This document shows positions 49,871 through 60,467 of a DNA stretch of 64,000 nt, piece by piece. Under the pieces are notes generated by a model. The model was not told the origin of the DNA. It saw only the letters and a program-made list of their open reading frames with translations, and searched no databases. The translations under genes were made by a program, and so were the position numbers. How positions within the stretch are numbered: the first letter of the stretch is position 1; each line of letters begins with the position of its first letter. The DNA is from Puffinus mauretanicus. Its lineage: Eukaryota; Chordata; Aves; Procellariiformes; Procellariidae. Location: contig JAJKFH010000374.1 of assembly GCA_023333565.1 (NCBI GenBank), positions 5,332,001 through 5,396,000 of the forward strand, in the 5' to 3' direction.

Positions 49871-51324
49871 CACAAAAGCTGTGGCATTTGTCACGCTAGT
49901 TACCTGCAAGCCACTTCAGAGTCACACTTACCACATTGCAGGGCTGAAAATGACCCCTGCTACTGCTGACAAGGGTAGCTGGGAATAACCTGTAGCTACA
50001 CTGGAGTGGTGCCCCTGGTGTCTTCCTATTCAAGCCTGCCTTCCCTGCAGCTCGTTCTCTAGAACACGTATAGACAGTAACATGCAAAAGGTGAGGGCTT
50101 GTGGCTGGACAAGAGAGATTACTAAAAACCAAACATTAAGGCCTCTTCCACTTAGCCTTATTTATTCCGGTACACTTAATATTTCCCATTGACGGCTGAA
50201 CAAATGTAATGACTCAGACATTAATGAAATCTGTACAAAGTGCACATGGCTTAAGTGGGGACAGCCTAAAATGCACAGCATAAAGAGGAGTTCTGCAAGA
50301 GATGGAGAGGGATCACCTGGCTAACATTTGTGTTGGACAGCAGTAGATCAGGCAAACAGAAACCTTAGCATGTGTGTCTAAAAGCAGTCCGCAATTTAGC
50401 AGGCTGTTCCTTCCCATAACATTAAGCACTTCTCCAGTTATTGTGAAAGGATATTGCACAACAGCTGAGGCTTGGAGTAAAGTTAGAAAAACTTCAAGAA
50501 AATAAAATATTCCCTTCTTCTCTTTAAGTGTCTTTAGAGCAACCTGTGTAACTTGGTGGAATTTTTCCTTTCAAAGAATTCATTCATTCCTGTAATCACT
50601 TTATGGCTAGAAATCTGCTGGTGAGGTTGTTATGAGTAAAGGAGACTCAGCCTTTGAGATCAAAGGGTTTAGTTACTGCTGAGCAAGGAAGTAGACTGTG
50701 GATTTTGGGTTTTACATTAATGATTATTGTAGATTATGACATTACTTTCAGCTATATTTATCTGAAGGGTATCACTTGTACACTGTTATCCAAGTTCAGT
50801 GAATTATCCTAGCTGTCCTGTGGTCTTTTGCTGTGCACATGGCAAAAGACCTTTCTAATCAGGAGCCTTTGACTGAGTAGCTACAAAGCCCAGACAAGAC
50901 AGAAATCTGCCAAAATCTTATGAGATAGATTATAGCATGCTCAGACTGAAAATGCGTAGTCATGTGCCCTCTGTAATGAGGCTATGCGTGTATTTGGGCC
51001 TGTGCTAAACAAGAGATTTTTTTTCCCCAGCTATGCTTAATGACTGGAAATGCAGTGCCTGCACTTAAGACGCAGTGGCGGTGTGTGTGTTACAGCTACC
51101 ACCAGCATGGCTGGTTCAGGCTAAAAGCTGGCTATGGTAAATCCGCAGTAGGAGCATTGTATTTCTTGCTGTCCCCTTAACTTAGCTACACTGACCATCG
51201 TGTGTCATTAAATCATGAGCATTAAGTATCCGTAACTGAAACATGTTTTGCTGCAAAATGCCCTCACTACAGTCCACCGTTGGAGCTACTGGATGATTTG
51301 GGTGAAATCAGGAAGATCTGTCCA
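49871..51324. other. Unique non-coding sequence
   Basis: No gene or clear repeat. A minus-strand frame at 49896-50132 has no domain signal. Confidence 0.6.
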
Positions 51325-51372
51325 GTGTGAGACCTGGGTTCAAGACCCTGCTCTATTGCATGTTTTCTGGTG
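51325..51372 (+). mobile_element. Possible MIR-like SINE fragment
   Basis: GAGACCTGGGTTCAAGACCCTGCTCT resembles the B-box region of MIR ('cctgggttcaaatcccagctctgcc'). The match covers only about 40 bases. The same phrase resembles a tRNA T-loop, but no tRNA stems surround it. Confidence 0.35.
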
Positions 51373-51949
51373 CTTCAGGGAGGCACTGGAGTTTTTGTAC
51401 AGGGAGATAAACAATCTCTGACTTTTGCCACCCTTTGAATCCTTGGCTGCGTGGGCTACCTTCACGTTGAGCTGCCTCCCTGCTTGGTACTGGTTCATAA
51501 GGTGCTGGACCATGACAGAAAGAGGAATGATACAAACATCAGGATAGGTCATTTCCACTGAAATAACTTGCACTTGGCTGAGGATTTCTTCCTAGTTGAA
51601 CAGGGAGGGATTAGGAGACTTGTTAACCCTCATTGTTTTCACTTCAAAATCAATGAGAAACAGGGAATTTCTAGAACTAAGAAACAATCTACTAAAAACT
51701 ACCAGCTTTTCCAGTTGAGTTCCCTGGGAGGAGTAACCTCTTCCAGGAGTCAACCCTTCCTCAGCTCCCATGCTCTGCAATCCAGTCTTGATGCTTCCTT
51801 TTTCTAAGCCTTTGAGGTTTTGTAGCTGTCTGAATACATCAGTACCCAGCACTGACGCAGTGTTTTAGCATATCATGAAGATTACCAAATGTCTCCTCCG
51901 CATGTGTGTGGTAAAGGGAAGCTTTATTGCTTCATTTCATGAGCAAGCA

Positions 51950-52022
51950 ACTGCGTTATAAAGAGGTTAACACTGTGGCTGGTCTGGGAATTGAACCTTC
52001 ATCCACTGAGTTTCAGATCCAG
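51950..52022 (-). mobile_element. MIR-like SINE fragment
   Basis: AAAGAGGTTAACACTGTGGC followed by TCTGGGAATTGAACCTTCATCC follows the antisense MIR pattern 'gaggttaagtaacttgcc...gagctgggatttgaaccc'. Short, ancient fragment on the minus strand. Confidence 0.45.
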
Positions 52023-52329
52023 GGAATTAATTAAAAATTGATTTGGGCCCTGACAATGCTTTCTAGGTTAACAGGAAGAAAAAAAAACCCTAGCAACAAA
52101 GCCACACCCAAAATATAGTAATACCTTGCCTGGCAGTGCAGGTTCTTAAATCCTCTTCTCAGCCTCCATGGAAAAGCTGTAGTTAGGCACTGTGCAGTGT
52201 CTAGATGCCTGTTATTTGCCATTTTGTGGTTACAAAAACAGATGACTTATGTCAGATCAATAATCTTATATCCTTGAGGTATTTATACCTCATCTAATCT
52301 CCATGTAATGGATTATACACTGTACTTGC

Positions 52330-52490
52330 ACTAGGGGTTTGAATTTCATTATTCTTATTAAGATGTCATTTCCATAGCTGCTTCATTCATTTTCATTTTG
52401 CAAAGGCCTGTGCTGAAACTTTAGTGGCTTTGCTAAGCAATTACAATAATGTCTTTCAATTATGCTACAAATAGAAGACTCTAGCAGCTA
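52330..52490. promoter_or_regulatory. Candidate conserved non-coding element
   Basis: Repeat-free block with TTTCATTATTCTTATTAAG, CATTCATTTTCATTTTGCAAAGG and GCAATTACAATAATG runs, combining homeodomain, nuclear-receptor-like (CAAAGG) and POU-like cores. Its low homopolymer content contrasts with the flanks. Conservation is unknown. Confidence 0.25.
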
Positions 52491-52879
52491 ATATTTAGAG
52501 TGTAAAATGTTCATCTTTTATTTGGACTGACACTTGAGATGTGCAAGCATCCTCTGGTACTATTGTTATTCTAAAACATTTATAGAGTGGGATCAAATCA
52601 CACACATTTTAGACACATAGAAAGAGACATGTTACCTGTCCCAAGGAACTTGTGTTTTAAGATAAGGCAAGACACATGTAAGACAATACACTTGACAACA
52701 GATCAGTTCAAAAGGAGTCTGGGCGAGGAGAGAGAGAAGTAAGTTGGGATATGAGCTCCAGAATGATGTTTTAAATGTATGGCAACATGTGAGAGGCACA
52801 ACACTCTCAGTGGGAAGTGAAATCAGGTGCAAGAATTTAGGACCTTTGACTGGAAGCAAGGGATACAGGGAGAGCTGCA

Positions 52880-52903
52880 CTTTGCAACAAGCTTGTTGCA
52901 AAG
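52880..52903. repeat. Perfect 24-bp palindrome centred on AAGCTT
   Basis: The arm CTTTGCAACAAG is followed directly by its exact reverse complement CTTGTTGCAAAG with no spacer, and pairing fails at the next base on each side. Each half contains TTGCAACA, so the whole has C/EBP-like dyad character. It stands in unique DNA with no gene beside it. Confidence 0.9.
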
Positions 52904-54367
52904 CCCTTCAGATACTGCTGTCAGGGTAGTTTTCATGGGAATTGAGAATTAGCTACATCTGCCTAAAGACAGGCAGGATGTGGTGAAAGCTCTTCTCTCC
53001 CCAGCCTTGCCAGGGCACTGAACCAGAGCTTCTTATGCCGACTTTCATTCCAAGCCAGTTTTCCTCCCGTTAACATCTGTGTTGGTTATGTATCCCTGGG
53101 ACAAGTCCAGCAGGAGCTAAGAGGAGTCAATACTGAGCTGATTTCTCCTTGCAGCTCATGGCTTAATCATGTTCACATAGACCAAGAAAGTGGGAACTCC
53201 TGCAACTAGCCCCCTTTTTTACCAGATAAAGGGAGGCAGGAGACAAGAACCATGGACTCCGATTCATTAGCTCTTTTGTGGCAGTAGTGTTACTACTATC
53301 TCCTCTTGCTGCGGGTTTTGAATGAACAGCTCACCCAGGTGAACCATCCAACCGCATCTTTGTTTCAAGAGTGCCATAGCTGTGACTGACAGTTAAAAGG
53401 CACAAGATGAGAACTGTATCCTCAGGAGCTTGCAAGCCATTGTTTCACTGAAGCTTTCTGCTAAGAAGTGACACGTCTCTAAGGAAAACTAACTGTATTA
53501 TCTTTCATTAATTTGACATGAGAGTATGACCTTTGTCTCAATTAAATAGGATCTGGGGAAAGAAACGCTGCAGAAGACTCAGCAATGATTGCACAGTCAC
53601 AGCAACTCTGCACTACTTATTCCACTGTCTTAAGGTCTGAAATATGCCTCATATGAAAGGTCCCTCATATGCCATGGAAAGAAATGCAGTGATGTTTGGA
53701 CTTAAAGATTTCGGAGAACTTTGTGAAAGTTAGTAGTTTATGCTAAATGCTTTCTACCGCTGAAGCTTGCAGTAAGGCTTACATTAAAGCTTATGGTGAC
53801 AGGGCAAAAAGGATAATATGACTTTGTGTTTGGGCCCCATCAACTCCTCTTGTGCTCGTGGTGTAATAAGACAACCCTGTGCTTTGGTCACTGTGGAGAC
53901 TGTGACTTTGAGTATTGAGTGGACTTTCTCTTTTTGGCTGAGGATGGATGGCTCTTTAATTTGGGCTGAGACTGCCCTCGGAAGTCGTATGGCTCAAGCT
54001 CATGAATTTTAAACTGATTGGTCAAAGCAAGGGGAAAAGCGTAAGTGGATTTATTAGCTACAGATCTGTGAAAGACTATCTGCCCTTCCCTGCATCAATC
54101 ATCTGCTGTCCAAAAGCAGGGGAAGGAGAGGAAAGATGGGGAACTTTTCCACAGCAAACTTACGGGGAGCATGCTATATAGATGGACAAAAATGCAGGTG
54201 CTAGTGACAAATGCATGCACCAAATAGTTGCGGAGTACATCCCAATTATCAGGCTAAGTGAAATGGCTGATGTCTTCAGATGCCAGAGGTGCATGTTGGG
54301 TTTAGCGTGGCAGCGAAATTATAAAACCTACAATGACAGTGAGGAAGGAAGTCAGATAACGGCTACG
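52904..54367. other. Unique non-coding sequence
   Basis: No gene or repeat is supported. A 64-codon plus-strand frame at 53818-54012 has no domain signal. Confidence 0.6.
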
Positions 54368-54530
54368 ACTTAGGAGATCTGCTTTCAAGTCACTGTTTAG
54401 CAGCTTTGTTAGGCAAATTACTCTATGTCTTTGCACCTGGCCTACCTGTCAAGTGCAGATAATGTTTGTAGTGATAGTAGTTATATTAGAGGTTGAGACG
54501 CCCTCAAATGCTGTGTTTGCTAAAGGTTCA
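54368..54530 (+). mobile_element. MIR-like SINE, most complete copy in the window
   Basis: In order on the plus strand: CTTTCAAGTCACTG, TTTAGCAGCTTTGTTAGGC, AAATTACTCTATGTCTTTGC, ACCTGTCAAGTGCAGATAATG and then a GAGGTTGAGACGCCC stretch. This parallels MIR from its B-box ('gttcaaatcccagctctgcc'), through 'tagctgtgtgaccttgggcaagttacttaacctctctgtgcc', to 'catctgtaaaatggggataat' and the 3' part. Heavily diverged but collinear over about 150 bases. Confidence 0.6.
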
Positions 54531-55207
54531 CAAAACAAGGTCTGTTGCACCCAGGACAAGGAACAAAAGCTATTCCAAGTACTTCAAAAGCTATAGGATG
54601 TTTGCATTTCCTAGCTATGAAATATTTTCAGAAAACTCGTCACACACACCTTATTTAACTGTGTCTTAATGGTTGTGGGACAGATGCCCTGAGCTAGTAG
54701 ATTTTTGGTTGCATGACTTGCACATCACCAAGGAAACCTGGAACAAAACTTATGGTTTTCCCATGCTGAACTAAATCTGGAAACTGTTCTTAATGTTATT
54801 TTAGCTCTGGGATGTGACTCTTTGTTTGTGACAGACTCTTTGTTTAGTTAAGAAAAACCTGCTGTGGTGCTTCCTTAAAAACCAGAATCTTACATCATGA
54901 TTTTTAATTAATGTAATTGAGCAGACTGATGAACCCTTAACACAGTATAAAGAATAAATTCTTTGTAACAGAGATTATAAACTACCTCTTTGAAAAGCAT
55001 TTATTTGAAAGAAAAACCTAGAGGTGCTAAAGAAGCAAATTTACAACTTATGTAATGAAACTTAACTTCTGTGATAAAATAAGCTGAAAACATTATTTGT
55101 CCTTTTGTAATTAGTTCCTGTCTGTGCAGGTATTAGGTACATCAAATTAAAGTTAAAAAGTTGTATACTGGGTAGCCAAGTAGTAAAGGCATAGAATTTA
55201 AACTGTG
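54531..55207. other. Unique non-coding sequence
   Basis: AT-rich unique DNA leading up to the LTR; nothing recognisable. Confidence 0.6.
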
Positions 55208-55802
55208 TGTTATGGTCTAATCCCAGCTGGCAACTAAGCCCCACACAGCTGCTCGCTCACTCCCCCCTGGTGGGATGGGGGAGAGAATCGGAAGAGTAAA
55301 AGTGAGAAAACTCGTGGGTTGAGATAAAGACAGTTTAATAGGGAAAGCAAAAGCCGCACACACAAGCAAAGCAAAACAAAGGATTCATTCACCACTTCCC
55401 ATCGGCAGGTAGGTGTTCAGCCATCTCCAGGAAAGCAGGGCTCCATCACGTGTAATGGTTACTTGGGAAGACAAACGCCATCACTCTGAACATCCCCCCC
55501 TTTGCTGCTTCTTCCCCCAGCTTTATGTACTGAGCATGATGTCATATGGTATGGAATATCTCTTTGGTCAGTTGGGGTCAGCTGTCCCGGCTGTGTCCCC
55601 TCCCAGCTTCTTGTGCACCCCAGCCTGCTCGCTGGTGGGGTGGGGTGAGAAGCAGAAGAGGCCTCGACGCTGTGTAAGCACTGCTCAGCAGTAACGAAAA
55701 CATCCCTGTGTTATCAACACTGTTTTCAGCACAAATCCAAAACATAGCCTCACACTAGCTACTGGGAAGAAAATTAACTCTATGCCAGCCAAAACCAGCA
55801 CA
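55208..55802 (-). mobile_element. Solo LTR, common avian ERV family (family B)
   Basis: Flanked by a five-base duplication CTGTG (55203-55207 and 55803-55807), with plus-strand ends TGTTATGG...CCAGCACA. A 30-base block at 55311-55340, running from CTCGTGGG to GTTTAATA, is identical in the second copy at 60579-60608. On its own (minus) strand it begins with the TGTGCTGGTTTTGGCTGGC type of start familiar from many bird genomes. The U3 promoter has decayed: the CRE-type site reads TGATGTCA on the plus strand (55537-55544) and the TATA position reads GTACATAAAG. ATTAAA follows at about 55334-55339. No coding remains; a 93-codon plus frame at 55413-55694 is an accident inside the LTR. The five-base duplication argues for an ERVL/class III-like integrase, by inference. 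Confidence 0.85.
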
Positions 55803-55924
55803 CTGTGCTAGCTGTGAATCTGCATGGATTTGATTCCCATGCCTAACAATGCCCATTTTAGTTGAAGCATTCAGAAGCCACCCCAAGTTGAAGCCTTACA
55901 ACAACTGAAAAAGGGAGAGTGCAA

Positions 55925-56062
55925 GCAGGTAGTTTTCAGACCCCAACTGAATAAAACACTGAGCGACCTGGTCTAATTTCAGTGTTAACCTTACTTTGAT
56001 CAGGAGGCTGGACTGAAGATCTCCCAAGGTCTCTTCCAACCAGAAAGATTCTGTGAAATATG
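55925..56062 (+). mobile_element. CR1 LINE 3' end
   Basis: The segment runs CTGAGCGACCTGGTCTAATT, then CAGGAGGCTGGACTGAAGATCTCC, then AGGTCTCTTCCAACC and AGATTCTGTGAAAT. This is the standard 3' end of avian CR1 ('gggttggactagatgatctcc-gaggtcccttccaacc...attctgtga'), including one copy of its terminal ATTCTGTG unit. Strongly 5'-truncated, as most CR1 copies are. It lies about 120 bases from the LTR at 55208-55802 and is more diverged from its family than that LTR, so is likely older. Confidence 0.85.
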
Positions 56063-58445
56063 GAAGAAGCCATCTATTGTAATGATGCCTCTTCAGGCAA
56101 AGACACACACAAACATGCACGCACACAAGAGATGCAGGCCAAAGCTGTGTCTTAGGGCATAGTCTTGTGACCCTGAAGTTTCAAAATGGTATAAACCATA
56201 TAGAAACAGACAAAAAAAAATCTGTAATGTGTCACAAGAAGGAAACAAAAGATTCTCTGAATGTGAGTTTGGAGCACAGGGAGAATCGTGAGATAACAAC
56301 TTCTTCTATCAAATAATATTAATTTTCAGGGAGTGGTCAGCTATTACTCCTTCTGCCACAAATATATTGAGATTACTGGTATAGACGAAAGTTTTTTCTT
56401 CTACCAGAGATTCTGGCAACCTGTGATTTTGTGAGTCTCTGTTCTCTTTTTAAAAACATTACATTTCTAGTCCTTGGTTGGAAGAAAAAAACCTAAATTA
56501 TTCTTCTGCATTTCAGAGTAACACAGAAATATCCTTTAAGTATAGAGCCATATATTTTGAGAAATGTATTTGCTATTACAAAGAAGGAAAAAAGCTGCGA
56601 GTTTCATAGTAAAATGTGCTTGCAGAGGTGATGGTGGATGGTGGTCATCTCCACCATCAGTTCACAGGATGTTTTTGGGACTTTTCACATTTTCACACTG
56701 CACTGCGACTTGATTTAAAGTAACCTTCCTGCTGCTGAATAGGAAAACTCCTCCTTTAAATTTACTTATTTTCTTCTGTGTGAAAATCCCCCAGATTGGC
56801 TGCTGCAAAACTGGAATACTGGTTTTAACTACTTTTACAATTACATTTATATGTGTTCAGGTAGAAAAATTGTATATACCTACCTTCACTGATCAGTGCT
56901 TATATCTTGCTTTAAGGCTTTTCTCTCTAACGGTGGAATACTGGAATCCTTAAGTAATTCATGAGGCAAGGTAAGATTGCCCTCAGCAATACTACAATTA
57001 ATACTTGGTAATACTTTTCTCCAGAAAAGTATGCACCTTGGAAGTATCAGTGTCATTTATTGTATTTCTCATATATAACTAACATTTTATTTGCTCATTA
57101 ATCAAAAAACACAGAGGTTTTTCTGGAATGCCAGGGACCACCTGTGACTAAGACCAGAGTAGAAAGAAAAATTTCTAAAAACCTGCAGGAGAGCCTGTGA
57201 TGGAGGTTGCGTGTCTGTAGCCCATGTGCTAATACTACATTTTATTAGTTTGTTTTCTCTGCTATTTTATCTCAGTTAACTCTGAATGTTATGAAAATCA
57301 ATACATATTCAAGAAAAACTCTAAGCATTTTATACATCTTACCATTTACAAATCTATTTTAGTTATGTAACAAAAGTGTAATAATAACAGTTCTGGCAAA
57401 ACCAGACCCCCCTCAGGGTGCTGAGAAGCTGGAAAGAAATAAAATGAGACCTCAGAAAGGGAAAAGTGTCAAGTTTTGTGGACAAATGTATAAAAGTAAA
57501 TACATTTTAGATGTACTTGATTTCAGGCTTTCATTTTTAAGATACTTCAGAACTTGATAAGAAGTAGGTAGTTTTGCATGTGTGTACTAAGTTTTTCAGA
57601 ATTTCCAGTTCCTAAGCATACATTTCAGGGCTGAGGATAAGATTCCCAGGACTCCCAGCTTAGCAGCTACTGCTAAATAAAAGGTTATATACAGCATGAT
57701 ATTTGCTGTAGTATTTGTTGAGACATACCCTGATAAGAATTTGAAGAAAAAAGAAGAAACGATCAGGGCCATTGAACCTTATTCATAATAGCAGTAAAGC
57801 CTCTGCAAAGCAGACTGTACAGCTTGTGCTTTGTGCAAAAGATATGCCAAGGATGGGCAAAGGACAGAAAACAAAAAAGGAAATTCTAGGTGAAATACTA
57901 ACTTCAGGCAGGTATATAACTAAATGTGTTAAACATCAGCAAGTCTAGAAGCTTCAAATTGTCATGATTCATCTTTCAAACAGAGTAAATACTGTTGATG
58001 AGGGCCTCAGGAGGCAAACTCTTTTCTAGAAAAAGTTAAAAAGTAGAAGCTTGTCTGAGAGGGTGAGAAAAGCTAAGGAGTATTTTTTGACCAAAAAACC
58101 CCCACCCCACAATAGGAAAGGCTCTGAAGATGACATGTTAGCATAACATGTCCTGGGGGAAGCTGAGGAGGGAATGCTCTGAAAATCCCTCTGAAAAACA
58201 GTGTCTCCCTAGTTGCTAATAATGGCAGAGAGCTTCCTGAAGAGGGTAGGGATGGAGAGAGGTCTTTTCCCCAGAGGAGATCTGGCTCTTCATGGTGCCA
58301 GAAAAGCTTGGTGAGGTTGAAGGTGAAGATTGGCCCTACCATGGGTGCTGGTGGAGAAGGGAGGACCTGGAGGGATTGAGCACACTGTGGTTCTGGGCAA
58401 GAGTTGGAATCTGTTCGGAAGGATTTGGCTTTGTTGGTATGAGGC
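56063..58445. other. Unique non-coding sequence
   Basis: AT-rich DNA with no recognisable gene. An (AC)-type degenerate run is near 56100-56128. A 10-base-stem hairpin at 56629-56659 is listed separately. Confidence 0.6.
56629..56659. repeat. Inverted repeat (10-bp stem, 11-base loop)
   Basis: TGATGGTGGA at 56629-56638 and TCCACCATCA at 56650-56659 are perfect reverse complements. The left part itself contains a GGTGGATGGTGG repeat, so the pairing may stem partly from simple-sequence character. The stem is too short for a microRNA precursor. Confidence 0.7.
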
Positions 58446-58510
58446 TGTCGTGAATGAGTGGTTTTGAGGGCGCTTACAGAATCACCGGCAAAAGTATCAG
58501 CAAAAGTGAT

Positions 58511-58516
58511 TTTAAT
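58511..58516 (-). terminator. LTR polyadenylation signal ATTAAA
   Basis: TTTAAT on the plus strand, ATTAAA on the LTR strand, 65-70 bases before the LTR end. The other LTRs carry the signal in the corresponding place, which supports the orientation. Confidence 0.45.
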
Positions 58517-58638
58517 AGAAATTTATAAAAGCACAACTTAACAGAATTCGATGGCAAGTCTCACTCTATTACTTATTACATGGATTAAGCATACACAGGG
58601 CAAATTGTGTCAGAATTGAGTTGGAATGACCAAGGACA

Positions 58639-58884
58639 AAAAGGGTAAGGAAGACTCTCCCGTTGAGTCACGAGGTTCAGAGAAGACCCGACTGGATCCA
58701 GTCTTAGTCTCAGACTTGGACAACGGTTTGTGTCTAATACAAAAGGGATAAGGAGACCCTCCTGTTGGGTCACGAGGTTCAGAGTAGACCCCCTTGCTTT
58801 CTAAACTCCTTTTCAGAGAGGAGTCTAGGTGCAGCTGGATCTACCCCTAGCCTCAAACCTGGGCAACGGTTTATGCCTAAGGGA
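58639..58884. repeat. Imperfect tandem duplication inside the LTR
   Basis: A block of about 102 bases (58639-58740) is followed by a second version (58741-58884). Both open with AAAAGGG-TAAGGA, share GTCACGAGGTTCAGAG-AGACCC and close with GG-CAACGGTTT-TG-CTAA. The second has about 40 extra bases, including CTAAACTCCTTTTCAGAGAG, in its middle. The copies differ at many positions, so the duplication probably belongs to the LTR family rather than being recent. Confidence 0.75.
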
Positions 58885-59062
58885 TTATGTATGTTTAGCA
58901 GCACCCTAAAGTTCATTCACAGTTTTAAGGTAGATCATAAGATTTTAACAGCACTTAATTATTGACTGATTTAGCAGTTACAAAGTGAGCTGATCAAGTT
59001 TACTATAGTTACTAAAGTGACTTGATTACAGATTATGCTTATAACTGGTTATCTAAATCAAT

Positions 59063-59076
59063 ACACACACACACAC
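59063..59076. repeat. (AC)7 microsatellite
   Basis: Seven AC units inside the long LTR, followed by GAGATCTAGATC, which contains a 10-base palindrome. Confidence 0.85.
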
Positions 59077-59102
59077 GAGATCTAGATCAATTCACACATA
59101 AG

Positions 59103-59154
59103 GGCCCAAAGCTAGATAAATTTATAAAGGCCTAAAGCTAGATAAATTTATAAA
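59103..59154. repeat. Two tandem 26-base units
   Basis: Units at 59103-59128 and 59129-59154 share the AAAGCTAGATAAATTTATAA core and differ by one base near the start (GGCCC versus GGCCT). Such near-identical duplication points to a recent event or slippage within this LTR copy or its close parent. Confidence 0.9.
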
Positions 59155-59402
59155 GGCATACCTGTTAAAAATTCCCCTCGAGTCACGTGAAATACTCACG
59201 TTAAATGTCTTGGCATTTCTCAACGGGTGAAGGGTTGAGCCCCGAGGAATGTCTCGGCCAAGGAGTGTTTCAGTCCCGACGGTCGTCCAAATATCAAAAA
59301 CTTGAGAGTCTGTGAACTCTGAGAGGCGTCCCACTCAGAGGGAGACTCTGGGTGCAGCCCGCTGTGGTCCAGGAGAGCTCAAAGGGTCTCACTTAGAACC
59401 AC

Positions 59403-59430
59403 TGTTTATAGGTTTGCAAGATGATTGGCT
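59403..59430 (-). promoter_or_regulatory. LTR core promoter (CCAAT and TATA)
   Basis: On the minus strand AGCCAATC (59423-59430) precedes CCTATAAACAG (59403-59413). The order fits a retroviral U3 promoter firing leftward. Transcription would start about 25-30 bases further left, near 59380. Both boxes look intact. Confidence 0.5.
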
Positions 59431-59761
59431 TCAGTCATCCGTAAACTTCTATACTGGCCACAGTCCAAGGTGGTAGTGTCAGCAAGGGTGCCGTTCCACT
59501 TGGGTTACGACTCAGATAGGGGTGTCAGGGGTGATGAATTATCCCCAGTTTCGTCTCCCACCTGGGTTAGGTAACAGGAGTTCTGGTACCATCAATGCCG
59601 TTCCCCCATTTCAGCCATGCAAGAGTTCTGGGTACAGTCAAGGGACACTTCACCGCCCAGCTCACTACACAGAGGCTAAAGTTCATCAGGAGTTTCTGAG
59701 ATCATAAAGTGGCCCAGGAGAAAGGGAGGGGAAGGAATGTACCACCACAGAGGCATGTACA

Positions 59762-60467
59762 GAGCCAACTGCTTTCTGAAGGCCTAGCAATGATATAGCA
59801 ATTCGTTAGTGATATTTACTGTTTGATAGTTTGAGTGAGCTTTTCATTGAAAATAAATGAAAGGGGATTTCCTGATACGGATTTCTTCAACTGGATCAGT
59901 AAGTTGCTTTAAAACAATAAAGGAATTCGACTCAATCTGAAATTGCATCTGTTTGTAGTTGAGGTTGCATAGATGTAAATCTTGTCCCCTCTAGCATGTT
60001 CATCTACAAAAAGAGGTAGCACATAGAAGATCCAAATAATATTTTTAATGACCTGTGCTTTCTGTGCTGTCCTGTCTTTTTCTGTTGGGGTCTCCATGGA
60101 TGCAGAAATAGCAGCAGCAGCAAAAAAGCTGCAGGAGACACTAGAGCAGTCAGACAAAAAAAGATAGCAATCAGCTTTATAACTACATTTAGAAAATATT
60201 CTCAGATCAAACACTACAATGGTTCTGTGAAAGGGGAATCTTTTTATGCCCCAAGACTTGTTTCAGTTAGGTACACGATAACCTTAATTCTAGAGGTCCG
60301 GATGTGAAAAAAATTGTTTGGAGTAAAATGAGCTCAAAAGTCATGCCAGACACCCAAAACTGTGTAGATGTAACTACATGTGCAGAGTCCAGTCCCATCT
60401 GTTTGAACACAGCACATGCAAGCACCGAGAACTGCTTCAGACATTCCTGGTCTGTAGTTTGTTTAGG
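59762..60467. other. Unique sequence between two LTRs
   Basis: No retroviral gene or recognisable repeat. A 101-codon minus-strand frame (59909-60214) contains an alanine run encoded by a GCAGCAGCAGC-type repeat near 60110 but no domain. AT-rich otherwise. Confidence 0.6.

Larger units (their letters stand above)
58446..59761 (-). mobile_element. Long ERV LTR with internal duplications (family C)
   Basis: On the minus strand the element starts TGTACATGCC and ends CACTCATTCACGACA, i.e. TG...CA ends about 1.3 kb apart. The flanking five bases, GAGGC on the left and GAGCC on the right, differ at one position and may be a worn target duplication. U3 holds a CCAAT box and a TATA box (59403-59430), R/U5 carries ATTAAA near 58511-58516, and donor-like GTGAGTATT (near 59191-59199) follows the promoter. 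Two internal tandem repeats and a short AC run enlarge it. CpG density is well above the surroundings, suggesting a relatively young insertion. No retroviral gene lies beside it; a 70-codon minus frame (59122-59334) is not a known protein. Boundaries are estimated, and it could include some internal leader sequence. Confidence 0.65.

Noticed and set aside
51325..51372. tRNA-like T-loop GGTTCAAGACC
   Set aside because: No acceptor, D or anticodon stems can be drawn around it; it fits a MIR (tRNA-derived SINE) fragment better.
55413..55694. 93-codon plus-strand frame
   Set aside because: Lies wholly inside a solo LTR on the opposite strand.
59909..60214. 101-codon minus-strand frame between two minus-oriented LTRs, considered as retroviral remnant
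   Set aside because: The sequence shows none of the gag, protease, polymerase or envelope landmarks, and an alanine run comes from a GCA repeat.
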